Made by a program: the position numbers and the translations under genes. A stretch of DNA of 58,163 nucleotides from Alterluteimonas quercicellularis (GTDB lineage: Bacteria > Pseudomonadota > Gammaproteobacteria > Xanthomonadales > Xanthomonadaceae), in assembly GCF_021191635.1 (NCBI RefSeq), contig NZ_JAIWPR010000040.1:1-58163 (forward strand). Reading direction: 5' to 3'. Shown piece after piece: positions 37,369 to 45,114 of the stretch (positions are counted from its first letter, which is position 1; each line of letters opens with the position of its first letter). Below the pieces are notes generated by a model. That model did not search any database, was not told the origin of the DNA, and saw only the letters and a list, made by a program, of their open reading frames with translations.

Positions 37369-38610
37369 ATGCCCGACCGCAAGACCTCGTTCCCCCGCCA
37401 GGACATCCGCGTGCTGCTGCTGGAAGGCATCAGCCGCACCGCCGTGGAGGCGTTCGAGGCCGCCGGCTACACCAACATCGACTACCACGAGAAGTCGCTG
37501 CCCGACGACGCGCTGAAGGCGGCGATCGCCGACGCCCACCTGGTCGGCATCCGCTCGCGCACCCAGCTCGGCGCCGGCGTGCTGCAGCACGCGCGCAAGC
37601 TGATCTCGGTCGGCTGCTTCTGCATCGGCACCAACCAGGTCGACCTGGAGGCCGCGGAACTGGCCGGCATCCCGGTGTTCAACGCGCCCTACTCCAACAC
37701 CCGCAGCGTGGCCGAACTGGTGATCGCCGAGACGATCCTGCTGATGCGCGGCATCCCCGGCAAGAGCGCGCAGTGCCACCGCGGCGGCTGGTCCAAGAGC
37801 GCGGCCGGCAGCCACGAGGTGCGCGGCAAGACGCTGGGCATCGTCGGCTACGGCCACATCGGCACCCAGGTCGGGGTGATGGCCGAGGCGCTGGGCATGC
37901 AGGTGCTGTTCCACGACATCGAGACCAAGCTGGCGCTGGGCAACGCCCGCGCCGCCGCCGGCCTGGGCGACCTGCTCGCGCGCAGCGACGTGGTGACCCT
38001 GCACGTGCCCGAGACCGCCGGCACCCAGGGCATGATCGGCGCCGCGGAACTGGCCGCGATGCGCCCCGGCGCGCACCTCATCAACGCCTCGCGCGGCACC
38101 GTGGTCGACATCGACGCGCTGGCCGCGGCGCTGCGCGACGGCCATCTCGGCGGCGCCGCGGTGGACGTGTTCCCGGTCGAGCCCAAGGGCGCCGACGAGA
38201 CCTTCGAGTCGCCGCTGCGCGGCCTCGACAACGTGGTGCTGACCCCGCACGTGGGCGGCAGCACGCTGGAGGCGCAGGACAACATCGGGCTGGAGGTCGC
38301 GGCCAAGCTGATCCGCTACAGCGACAACGGCTCCACCCTGTCGGCGGTGAACTTCCCCGAGGTCGCCCTGCCCGGCCACGAGGGCTCGCGGCGCCTGCTG
38401 CACATCCACCGCAACGTGCCCGGCGTGCTGTCGCAGGCCAACGACATCTTCCGCGACCGCGGCATCAACATCGACGGCCAGTTCCTGCGCACCGACAACC
38501 TGGTCGGCTACGTGGTCATCGACGTCACCGCCAGCGAGGAACAGGCCGCCGAACTGCGCGGCGCGCTGGCCGCGATCCCGGGCACGCTGCGCACGCGGGT
38601 GCTGTACTAG
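37369..38610 (+). CDS. serA: D-3-phosphoglycerate dehydrogenase
   Basis: A 413-residue enzyme for the first step of serine synthesis (3-phosphoglycerate to phosphohydroxypyruvate, NAD+). It has LVGIRSRTQLGAGVLQHARK, the NAD-binding LGIVGYGHIGTQVGVMAEAL, the catalytic Arg in NASRGTVVDIDALAAAL, Glu in FPVEP, and His in VVLTPHVGGSTLEAQDNIG. A C-terminal ACT domain (LLHIHRNVPGVLSQANDIFR) indicates serine feedback. Length and ACT arrangement match the E. coli-type SerA. It is divergent from the D-2-hydroxyglutarate-dehydrogenase-like gene with 120 bp between starts. Confidence 0.95.
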   Translation: MPDRKTSFPRQDIRVLLLEGISRTAVEAFEAAGYTNIDYHEKSLPDDALKAAIADAHLVGIRSRTQLGAGVLQHARKLISVGCFCIGTNQVDLEAAELAGIPVFNAPYSNTRSVAELVIAETILLMRGIPGKSAQCHRGGWSKSAAGSHEVRGKTLGIVGYGHIGTQVGVMAEALGMQVLFHDIETKLALGNARAAAGLGDLLARSDVVTLHVPETAGTQGMIGAAELAAMRPGAHLINASRGTVVDIDALAAALRDGHLGGAAVDVFPVEPKGADETFESPLRGLDNVVLTPHVGGSTLEAQDNIGLEVAAKLIRYSDNGSTLSAVNFPEVALPGHEGSRRLLHIHRNVPGVLSQANDIFRDRGINIDGQFLRTDNLVGYVVIDVTASEEQAAELRGALAAIPGTLRTRVLY

Positions 38611-38670
38611 CCGCGCCCGGCCGTCGCGCGCAAGCGCGCCGAGCGGCCCGATATCGCAGCTCGCCGTTGC

Positions 38671-39537
38671 TCAGGCAGGTCCTTGCCCCGCCGCGGCGAC
38701 GGCCACGGCATGGCTGTCCTCGAACATGCGATAGCGGACGATCCTGCCGTCGCGCACGGTGAAGTCGAAAGCGAACGGCGACTCGATGAGCCTGCCGGTG
38801 GCCTCGACCCACGACGCCAGCTCGCCGAGCGCCACCGCCGTCTCGTCGTCGGCCACGATCCTGCGCACGTCGAACCGGCGCGGCTCGATGCGCGCGGCGA
38901 GCTCGCGGAAGAAGGCGCCCACCGCCTCGCGGCCCCGGCGCGGACCGGCCCAGGAGACGCGCGACAGGTCTCCGGGGATGTCCCAGTCCACGTCCTCGGC
39001 GAACAGGTCCAGCACCGCGGCCAGCGCCTGCGGCGCGTGCGGCGCCGCCCAGAACGCCGCGACCCGCTCGAAGTAGCGCCCGGCGACCTCGCGCGGCGTG
39101 GCGGCCGCGCCGCCGCCGCGGTAGAGCGCGATGCGCCTGCGGTCTTCGCCGGTGAAGTCGGGATCGACGTAGACGAAGGTCCGCTTGATCAGCGGGCCGT
39201 CGAACTCGAAGACGTTGGCGAAGCGCCCCTGCGAGACCTCGCCGTCGGGCCACGGCCGGCCGTCCGCGGTCTCCCCCCATTCGCGGCCTTCCACCGCGAT
39301 GCGGTCGCCGTCCACGGTGAAGACCAGGCCCTCGATGTCGTGGGTGAGCCGGGCGGCCTCCGCCGCGATGCGCCTGCCGAACTCGCCGACCGCGGCCTTG
39401 CCGCGCGCCAGGCCGAACTTGGGAAAGAAGAACTCGACATCGTCGGTGAACAGGTCGAGCAGCGACGGGTCCTTCGCATCGACCTTGCGGAAGTAGCTGC
39501 GGACGGTCTCGATGCGGGAATCGGCCAGGTCGGGCAT
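38671..39537 (-). CDS. Tandem SnoaL/NTF2-like domain protein
   Basis: A 288-residue protein with two SnoaL-like cone-fold domains. The first (1-140) begins IETVRSYFRKVDAKDPSLLD, with LFTDDVEFFFPKFG and FANVFEFDGPLIKRTFVYVD; the second (145-285) has VAGRYFERVAAFW, VLDLFAEDVDWDIPG and FDFTVRDGRIVRYRMFEDSH. Such domains occur in ketosteroid-isomerase-like enzymes, cyclases or binding proteins; the reaction is unknown. It is divergent from a TetR regulator across 74 bp with a palindromic operator candidate, so it is probably that regulator's target. Confidence 0.8.
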   Translation of the reverse strand: MPDLADSRIETVRSYFRKVDAKDPSLLDLFTDDVEFFFPKFGLARGKAAVGEFGRRIAAEAARLTHDIEGLVFTVDGDRIAVEGREWGETADGRPWPDGEVSQGRFANVFEFDGPLIKRTFVYVDPDFTGEDRRRIALYRGGGAAATPREVAGRYFERVAAFWAAPHAPQALAAVLDLFAEDVDWDIPGDLSRVSWAGPRRGREAVGAFFRELAARIEPRRFDVRRIVADDETAVALGELASWVEATGRLIESPFAFDFTVRDGRIVRYRMFEDSHAVAVAAAGQGPA

Positions 39538-39550
39538 GCGCTTGCCATTT

Positions 39551-39568
39551 ATGTAAGATTGACTACAT
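39551..39568 (+). promoter_or_regulatory. Candidate TetR operator overlapping a divergent promoter
   Basis: ATGTAAGATTGACTACAT has perfect 5-bp arms ATGTA/TACAT around 8 bp. A promoter reading toward the TetR gene, TTGCCA (39542-39547) and TACATT (39564-39569) with 16-bp spacing, overlaps it, so binding would block transcription. It is the only AT-rich patch in the divergent intergenic region. Confidence 0.5.
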
Positions 39569-39611
39569 TATTTTCGCCGGCGCGAACGCCGTCAACACAG
39601 GAGGCAGGCCC

Positions 39612-40256
39612 ATGGCCCGCGGACGCCCGCGCCGCTTCGACCGCGAGGTCGCGCTCCAGCGCGCCATGGAGGCCTTCTGGGCGAACGGCTACGAGGCCAC
39701 GCCGCTCGCCGACCTGATGGCGGCCATCGGCATCAATCCGCCGAGCTTCTATGCCGCCTTCGGCTCCAAGGAGGCGCTGTACCGCGAGGCGGTCGATCGC
39801 TACCTCGCCACCTGCGGCGCGGGCAGCATGCAGGCGCTCGCCGGGACGGGGAGCGCGCGCGATGCCATCGAGGCCATGCTGCGCGCGAGCCTGGAGATCG
39901 CCCTGGCCAGCCCGTCCTCGGGCGGCTGCATGGTCAGCCTGGGCCTGGTCAACGGCCAGCCGCGGAACGCCGCCCTGCGCGAGCACATGCGCGGCCTGCG
40001 GCGCGACACCGCGCGGCTGATCGGCGAGCGGCTGGAGCGCGGCGTCGTCGAAGGCGAGCTGCCCGCAGAGACCGACAGCGGACGCCTCGCCGCCTACTTC
40101 GCCGCCATCCTCCAGGGCATCTCCCTGCAGGCCCAGGATGGCGCCGGGCGCGACACCCTGCTGGGCATCGTGGAGACCGCGATGACGGTGCTGGAGCCGC
40201 AGCGCCCGTCCGCCGGTCCCGCGGCAGGCACCCGGCCTGCCCGCCGCCGGCGCTGA
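39612..40256 (+). CDS. TetR/AcrR-family transcriptional regulator
   Basis: A 214-residue protein preceded by CAGGAGGCAGG. The N-terminal helix-turn-helix reads ALQRAMEAFWANGYEATPLA followed by DLMAAIGINPPSFYAAFGSK and EALYREAV, the pattern of the TetR subgroup close to YcdC/ScmR-type regulators. The C-terminal half is the all-helical ligand and dimer domain. It is likely an autorepressor that also controls the divergent SnoaL-like gene through the palindrome at 39551. Ligand unknown. Confidence 0.9.
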   Translation: MARGRPRRFDREVALQRAMEAFWANGYEATPLADLMAAIGINPPSFYAAFGSKEALYREAVDRYLATCGAGSMQALAGTGSARDAIEAMLRASLEIALASPSSGGCMVSLGLVNGQPRNAALREHMRGLRRDTARLIGERLERGVVEGELPAETDSGRLAAYFAAILQGISLQAQDGAGRDTLLGIVETAMTVLEPQRPSAGPAAGTRPARRRR

Positions 40257-40313
40257 GCGGCGGGATCGTGCTCGGGTCTCGCGGCGGGCGCCGGAACTCG
40301 CCGACTCGGGCTC

Positions 40314-40336
40314 GTCGCGCGCGAGCGCGCTCCTAC
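40314..40336 (-). repeat. REP palindrome supplying the stop codon of the alpha/beta hydrolase gene
   Basis: A REP unit read on the minus strand as GTAGGAGCGCGCTCGCGCG. Its TAG is in frame with the hydrolase gene and forms its stop codon (40335-40333). Confidence 0.75.
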
Positions 40337-41229
40337 CGAGCGTCGCCGAACGCCTCCAGCAGCGCGTCGGCCACCGCGTCCGGCGCCTCGTGCTGCGGGA
40401 AGTGGCCCACGCCGGGCAGCAGCCGGCGCGCGTAGGGGCCGGCGAACCAGCGCGCGGAGCCGGCCGAGGTGGCGGGATCGTTGCAGGTATCGGCCTCGCC
40501 ATGCAGCAGCAGCGCCGGCAGGTCCAGCGACGGCGCCGGCTGCAGCCGCGCCTCGTCGGCGGCGTAGGCGGGATCGCCCTCGGCCAGGCCCCAGCGGTGG
40601 CGGTAGGAGTGCACGACGACCTGCAGCCAGTCGGGGCCGTCGAAGGCGGGCGCGGCGGCCTCGAAGGCCGCGTCGCGGCGCCAGGCCGGCGGCGACCAGG
40701 TCTCCCACAGGTAGCGCGCGAAGCCGCGGCGGTCGCGCGCCAGCGCCTCGGCGCCGCGTTCGGTGGCCATGTACCAGTGGTACCAGTAGTTGCGCGCCTG
40801 CGGCAGCGGCAGCGTCTGGTCGGGCGCGTTGGTGCCGTAGCCGACCGACAGCATCGCCAGCCCGGCGGCGGCCGCGGGGCGCAGGCCGCAGGCGTTGGCG
40901 GCGGCGCGCGCGCCCCAGTCGTGGCCGACCAGCAGCGGCCGGTCGAGGCCCAGCGCGTCGACGAAGTCGAGCAGGTCGCGGCCGAGCGCGGCGAGCTGGC
41001 CGCTGCGCGGGGTGCGCGGGTCGCGGAAGCGGGTCGGCGCGAAGCCGCGCAGCGCCGGGCACAGCACCCGCCAGCCGGCGCCGGCGAGGCGGTCGGCCAC
41101 GTCCGACCAGCCCGCGGGGCCGTCGGGCCAGCCGTGCAGCAGCACCGCGGTGCGGCGCCCGGCGGGGTTCCATTCCAGGTAGCCGACGTCGAGGACGGGG
41201 GTGGCGACGAAGGCGTATGCAGGGGGCAT
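40333..41229 (-). CDS. Alpha/beta-hydrolase (epoxide hydrolase/haloalkane dehalogenase-like)
   Basis: A 298-residue alpha/beta-hydrolase. The oxyanion motif is LLHGWPDGPAGW and the nucleophile elbow is LLVGHDWGARAAANACG, where Asp replaces Ser as in epoxide hydrolases and haloalkane dehalogenases. The cap region holds NYWYHWYMATERGAEALARD. The acid/histidine end is LLLHGEADTCNDP and LLPGVGHFPQHEAPDAVADAL. Substrate unknown. The start at 41229 gives MPPAYAF. It is divergent from a LysR regulator with an operator-like palindrome between them. The stop codon belongs to a REP palindrome, so the original 3' end may have been altered. Confidence 0.85.
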   Translation of the reverse strand: MPPAYAFVATPVLDVGYLEWNPAGRRTAVLLHGWPDGPAGWSDVADRLAGAGWRVLCPALRGFAPTRFRDPRTPRSGQLAALGRDLLDFVDALGLDRPLLVGHDWGARAAANACGLRPAAAAGLAMLSVGYGTNAPDQTLPLPQARNYWYHWYMATERGAEALARDRRGFARYLWETWSPPAWRRDAAFEAAAPAFDGPDWLQVVVHSYRHRWGLAEGDPAYAADEARLQPAPSLDLPALLLHGEADTCNDPATSAGSARWFAGPYARRLLPGVGHFPQHEAPDAVADALLEAFGDAR

Positions 41230-41289
41230 GGGCGGGACTCGCGGGCGGGAGACCTGCAGTCTGCGCCGGCGCGCCATCGCGATCCGACG

Positions 41290-41307
41290 ATAATCGCCAC
41301 GGATTAT
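41290..41307 (+). promoter_or_regulatory. Candidate LysR-type operator
   Basis: ATAATCGCCACGGATTAT has perfect 6-bp arms ATAATC/GATTAT around 6 bp and fits the T-N11-A rule of LysR binding sites. It lies midway between the divergent hydrolase and LysR starts. The ATG at 41306 falls inside it, which argues against that ATG as the LysR start. Confidence 0.55.
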
Positions 41308-41338
41308 GCGAGGATCGCGTCGAATCGGGAGCTTCCTC

Positions 41339-42238
41339 ATGCACGCCTCGCCCACGCCCGCCGGCCGCCTCGACATGGTCCTGCTGCGCACCTTCCTGGA
41401 AGTGGTGGACCAGGGCGGCTTCGCGCTGGCCGCCGAGCGGCTGGCGCTGACGCCCTCGGCCGTCAGCGGCCACATCCGCCGGCTGGAGCAGGCCAGCGGG
41501 CAGCCGCTGCTGGCCCGCACCACGCGCCGCCTCGAACTGACCGCGGCCGGCCGATTGCTCTACACCTACGCGCGCAGCATCGTGGCGCTGGAGCGCGAGG
41601 CGCGCGAGCGGCTGGGCGGGGCGGCGATCGCCGGGCGGCTGCGGGTCGGCGCCTCCGAGGACTTCGCCTCGGCCTGGCTGCCGGCGGTGCTGCAGGGCTT
41701 CCGCCGCTGGCACCCGGCCGCCTCGATCGAGCTGCGGGTGGGCATCACCGCGGACCTGCTGCGCGCGCGCGAGCGCGACGATCTGGACGTGGTGTTCGGC
41801 AAGCGGTGCGCGCTCGCGCTCGACGACGGCGATGCGCTGTGGGAGGAGCCGCTGGTGTGGGCGCACGCCGCCGACGCGGTGCCGGACCCCGGCCAGGCGC
41901 TGCCGCTGGCGCTGTTCCCGGCGCCCTGCGCCTATCGCGAGGCGGCGCTGGCCGCGCTGGCCGCGGCGCAGCGGACATGGCGGCCGGCCTTCGAGAGCGC
42001 CAGCATGGCCGGCTGCATCGCCGCCGCGCTCGCGGGCTTCGCGGTCACGCCGCTGGCGCGCAGCCAGCTGCGCCCCGGCCTGCAGGCGCTGGACGCGCGC
42101 CACGGCCTGCCCCCGCTGCCGCGGGTGCGCTTCCACGCCTTCGCCGGGCCCGCGCCCGGCGCCGCGGTGCGCGCGCTGGTGGCGGCGGTGCGCGAGGCCG
42201 GCGAGCGCCGCCGCCTGTCCGCGCTGGCCGTGGCGTAG
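41339..42238 (+). CDS. LysR-family transcriptional regulator
   Basis: A 299-residue protein. The winged helix-turn-helix is LDMVLLRTFLEVVDQGGFAL through AAERLALTPSAVSGHIRRLE; the effector-binding domain starts near residue 95 (GRLRVGASEDFASAWLPAVL) and has the two-lobe periplasmic-binding-like layout. The start at 41339 is chosen because the upstream ATG sits in the operator palindrome. It probably activates or represses the divergent alpha/beta-hydrolase gene and itself. A terminator hairpin follows at 42276-42311. Confidence 0.9.
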   Translation: MHASPTPAGRLDMVLLRTFLEVVDQGGFALAAERLALTPSAVSGHIRRLEQASGQPLLARTTRRLELTAAGRLLYTYARSIVALEREARERLGGAAIAGRLRVGASEDFASAWLPAVLQGFRRWHPAASIELRVGITADLLRARERDDLDVVFGKRCALALDDGDALWEEPLVWAHAADAVPDPGQALPLALFPAPCAYREAALAALAAAQRTWRPAFESASMAGCIAAALAGFAVTPLARSQLRPGLQALDARHGLPPLPRVRFHAFAGPAPGAAVRALVAAVREAGERRRLSALAVA

Positions 42239-42275
42239 CGCGACGACGCATCGCGCGCGGCCGGAACGGACGCGC

Positions 42276-42311
42276 AGAAAAGCGAAGGCCCGGCGCAGAC
42301 CGGGCCTTCGC
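42276..42311 (-). terminator. Terminator of the GlsB/YeaQ gene, possibly bidirectional
   Basis: A perfect 12-bp stem GCGAAGGCCCGG (42282-42293) / CCGGGCCTTCGC (42300-42311) with loop CGCAGA; on the minus strand it is followed by TTTTCTGCG. It lies between the convergent LysR and GlsB-type genes and could serve both. Confidence 0.8.
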
Positions 42312-42333
42312 GACCGCAGGGCCTTGGGTGCGG

Positions 42334-42603
42334 CTAGCGCACGCGGCCGCGGCGGAACAGGTTGACGATCGCCAGCAGGATCACCGCGCCGATCAGCGAC
42401 ACGATGAAGCTCATGATGGTGATCGCACCGCTGTTGATGGACGGCGCGCCGAGCAGCGGGCCGATCACCAGGCCGCCGATGAAGGCGCCGACGATGCCGA
42501 CGACCACGTTCAGGATGATGCCCTGCTGGCCGTCGGTCCGCATGATCAGGCTGGCGAGCCAGCCGACGATGCCACCGACGATCAACCAGATGATGATGCC
42601 CAT
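42334..42603 (-). CDS. GlsB/YeaQ/YmgE-family stress-response membrane protein
   Basis: An 89-residue protein with three hydrophobic segments. The family signature is MGIIIWLIVGGIVGWLASLI and MRTDGQQGIILNVVVGIVGA, followed by FIGGLVIGPLLG; this example carries an extra third helix (IMSFIVSLIGAVILLAIVNL) and a basic tail. The family is induced by envelope or acid stress in several bacteria, with unknown mechanism. The start at 42603 has the strong ribosome-binding site GAGGAGG. Confidence 0.9.
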   Translation of the reverse strand: MGIIIWLIVGGIVGWLASLIMRTDGQQGIILNVVVGIVGAFIGGLVIGPLLGAPSINSGAITIMSFIVSLIGAVILLAIVNLFRRGRVR

Positions 42604-42732
42604 AGCCGTGATCCTCCTCAGGTGCGGTTCGCGGCCCCGGAATGGGAACCGTGTGCGGCGAGGAGTCTGCGCAGGCCGTCGTGACGGCAACGTCAGCGCA
42701 GCGCGCACCGACAGCGCGTCGGCTGCGGCGGG

Positions 42733-44127
42733 TCAGCCGCCCCGCAGCAGCGCCATCAGCTCGGCGCGCGGCAGCTTGCCGGTCTCGTTGCGCGGCAACG
42801 CGGGCACCAGCCGCAGGCGCCGCGGCACGAACACCGGGTCCACGCTCAGGCGCAGCGCATCCAGGATCGTTGCCTCGTCGAGCCCGGGCGCCACCGCCAC
42901 CGCGGCGATGCGGCGCACGCCGCCGGCGTCGCAGGCGTCGAGCTGCACCACCGCGCCGTCCTGCACGCCGGGGATCGCCAGCAGGCGCCGGGTGAGGTCG
43001 CCCAGCGAGGCGCGCTTGCCGGCGATCTCCAGCAGGTCGGCCTGGCGGCCGCGCAGCAGGAAGCGGCCGTCGGGCAGCAGCTGCATCAGGTCGGCCAGCG
43101 CCACCGGCGCGGCGAGGTGGTCGGCCTCGACGCCGGTGCCGTCGGGCTGCGGGTGCAGGCGCACGCCGGGCAGCAGCGTCCACGCCTCCTCGCAGGCGGT
43201 GCGGCGGCGCGCGATGATGCAGGTCTCGGTGGAGCCGAACAGCTCGCGCACCTCGCAGCCCAGCCGCGCCTCCGCTGCGCGCGCCAGGTCCGCGGGCAGC
43301 GGCGCGGTGGCGCTGGCCACCGCGGCCAGCGGCGGCAGTTCGACGCCGGACTCGACCAGCACGCGCAGGTGCACCGGCGTGGTCACCAGCAGCCGCGGCG
43401 CCGGGCAGGCGCGCAGTGCGGCGGCGATGTCGTCGGGGAAGAACGGCCGCGCGCGATGCACCGCCGCGCCGGCCAGCAGCGGGAACAGCACCGACATCTC
43501 CACGCCGTACATGTGCTGCGCCGGCACGGTGGCGACCACCGACGGCGCGGCGCCGCCGAACAGGTCGGCCAGCGCGGCCGCGTTCTGCGCGGCGCCGGCG
43601 CGGAAGTCGCGCCAGCGCTTGGGGTTGGCCTTCGGCGCGCCGGTGCTGCCGGAGGTGTAGCCCACCGCCACCACGTGCGCATCGTCGATCGCGGGCATGC
43701 CGCCCGGCGCCTGCGGCAGCGGATCGGGCACGCGCACGAAGTGCGGCAGCGGCGCGAGCAGGCCGGCATCGCAGGCGCAGGGCTCGCTGTCGCCCAGGCA
43801 GTAGCTGTCGGGATGGTGCGCACGCACTTCCTCGATCGCGGCGCGCGTGCGCGAAGGCGGCAGCAGCGTGGTCTGGCCGCGCGCGGCGACCGCGCAGAAC
43901 GCGACCAGGAAGCGGTAGCGGTCCTCGCACAGGTTCACCGCGTAGGGGCGGTCGGGCAGCGTCGCGGCCAGGCCGCGCACCTCGGCGAGGAAGCGCGCCA
44001 GCGGCACGCTGCCGCCGTCGTCGAGGGCGATCGCGCGCTCCGGCGCACCGACCGACAGCGCGACGGCGGCACCGGGTTCGGCTGGCGCGGACGGGGACCG
44101 CTGCGTGCTGTCGATGATGGCGGACAT
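42733..44127 (-). CDS. AMP-dependent acyl/aryl-CoA or acyl-carrier-protein ligase
   Basis: A 464-residue ANL-superfamily adenylating enzyme. The P-loop is VGYTSGSTGAPKANPKRW; further motifs are VPAQHMYGVEMSVLFPLL, ELFGSTETCIIARR, the hinge GRFLLRGRQADLLEIAGKRA and the C-terminal lysine region ALPRNETGKLPRAELM. It is short for an acyl-CoA synthetase, as are the ligases of aryl-polyene/xanthomonadin clusters that load an aromatic acid onto an acyl carrier protein. The divergent neighbour is a phosphopantetheinyl transferase (144 bp), which activates carrier proteins, so a carrier-protein substrate is likely. No carrier protein is in the window. Confidence 0.82.
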   Translation of the reverse strand: MSAIIDSTQRSPSAPAEPGAAVALSVGAPERAIALDDGGSVPLARFLAEVRGLAATLPDRPYAVNLCEDRYRFLVAFCAVAARGQTTLLPPSRTRAAIEEVRAHHPDSYCLGDSEPCACDAGLLAPLPHFVRVPDPLPQAPGGMPAIDDAHVVAVGYTSGSTGAPKANPKRWRDFRAGAAQNAAALADLFGGAAPSVVATVPAQHMYGVEMSVLFPLLAGAAVHRARPFFPDDIAAALRACPAPRLLVTTPVHLRVLVESGVELPPLAAVASATAPLPADLARAAEARLGCEVRELFGSTETCIIARRRTACEEAWTLLPGVRLHPQPDGTGVEADHLAAPVALADLMQLLPDGRFLLRGRQADLLEIAGKRASLGDLTRRLLAIPGVQDGAVVQLDACDAGGVRRIAAVAVAPGLDEATILDALRLSVDPVFVPRRLRLVPALPRNETGKLPRAELMALLRGG

Positions 44128-44271
44128 GGCATGGCGAGTTGCGCCGTTTCCTCCCGGAGTGGCCGATCTGGAGCGCACGGGCGGGCCCGCCTGCGCGCGG
44201 ATAGCTTACGCTGCGTCCGCCATGGACACACGAACCGGACGCCAGCGCGCGTCGAGCCTGCGCGGGCGCCC

Positions 44272-44865
44272 ATGAACGATGCCCTGCCGCCCGGCGCCCT
44301 CCAGCTCGGGCCGCTGCACTGCGCCTGGGGCCCCTATGCGCGCGGCCGCCCCGCCGAGCCGCAGGTGCGCGCCTGGATGGCCGCGCTGCTGGCGCGCGCG
44401 CTCGACGAGCCGCTGCCGCGCGACGCCTACGGGCGGCCGCGGCTGCCCGCGGAGGCCGGTGCCGACGCCAGCTGGAGTCACAGCGGCGGCGGCCTGCTGA
44501 TGGCGCTGGGCCGCGGCGTGCGCGTGGGCTGCGACCTGGAATGGCAGCGCCCGCGGCCGCGCGCGCTGGAGCTGGCGCAGCGCTTCTTCCACCCGAACGA
44601 GGCCGCCTGGCTGGCCGCGATGCCCGACGCCGCGCTGCGCGACCGGGTGTTCGTGCGCCTGTGGTGCGCCAAGGAAGCGGTGCTGAAGGCGCACGGCCGC
44701 GGCCTCGCCTTCGGCCTGCACCGGCTGGAGTTCGCCGAGCGCGGCGACGCGCTGGCGCTGGTGGACTGCGACCCGGCGCTGGGCCGCGCGCAGGACTGGC
44801 GGCTGCACGCCTTCGCCCCGGCGCCGTACTACCTGGCGACGCTGGCGTGGTCGCCGCTGCCCTGA
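44272..44865 (+). CDS. 4'-Phosphopantetheinyl transferase (Sfp/HetI-like, short)
   Basis: A 197-residue transferase that moves phosphopantetheine from CoA to carrier proteins. The Mg-binding and catalytic motifs are VGCDLEWQRPRPRALELAQR and LWCAKEAVLKAHGRGLAF, with an N-terminal SHSGG-type motif (ASWSHSGGGLLMAL). It is shorter than Sfp (about 225) but complete in the catalytic core. It is divergent from the AMP-ligase gene, suggesting a shared carrier-protein pathway such as an aryl polyene or polyketide. The stop is followed immediately by a MITE-like element. Confidence 0.85.
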   Translation: MNDALPPGALQLGPLHCAWGPYARGRPAEPQVRAWMAALLARALDEPLPRDAYGRPRLPAEAGADASWSHSGGGLLMALGRGVRVGCDLEWQRPRPRALELAQRFFHPNEAAWLAAMPDAALRDRVFVRLWCAKEAVLKAHGRGLAFGLHRLEFAERGDALALVDCDPALGRAQDWRLHAFAPAPYYLATLAWSPLP

Positions 44866-45081
44866 GAACCTGTTCACGATCCTGCTGCGCTTGCCAGCTG
44901 GCGCGCGTGCGGTGCTCGAAAGAACCGCCTGGAGCGGTTCTTGACATCGCGCCAGCGATGGCCCGCAGGGTGGCCGCCATGGACGGCGGCCACCCATGCT
45001 CATGTACCGCTCGTACACTGCGCTTCCTGCGCTCCGCCACGCGCCAGCTGGCGGCGCTCGCGACGGATCGTGAGCAGGTTC
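44866..45081. mobile_element. 216-bp MITE-like palindromic element
   Basis: Terminal inverted repeats GAACCTGTTCACGATCC (44866-44882) and GGATCGTGAGCAGGTTC (45065-45081) match at 16 of 17 positions. Internal palindromes include AAGAACCGC/GCGGTTCTT (44920-44942), GGTGGCCGCC/GGCGGCCACC (44969-44994) and paired GCCAGCTGGC blocks near both ends. There is no coding capacity. It starts at the base after the phosphopantetheinyl-transferase stop and ends 33 bp before rsmG. It looks like a non-autonomous transposable or REP-like element; no target-site duplication is obvious. Confidence 0.65.
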
Positions 45082-45102
45082 CGAGCCGCGGCGCGCACTG
45101 CC

Positions 45103-45108
45103 TACAAT
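45103..45108 (+). promoter_or_regulatory. Putative -10 element (TACAAT) of a leaderless rsmG transcript
   Basis: TACAAT ends 6 nt before the ATG at 45115, so the transcript would start at or next to the start codon. A -35 at 17-bp spacing would fall at 45080-45085 (TTCCGA), overlapping the end of the MITE-like element. Confidence 0.4.
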
Positions 45109-45114
45109 GCGCGG

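Noticed and set aside
41306..41338. Upstream ATG of the LysR gene
   Set aside because: It is part of the operator-like palindrome and would add residues not seen at LysR N termini.
40094..45040. A 1648-codon open frame on the minus strand
   Set aside because: It crosses several well-supported genes and both intergenic palindromes, and its translation is Arg/Ala/Gly low-complexity. It is a by-product of very high GC content.
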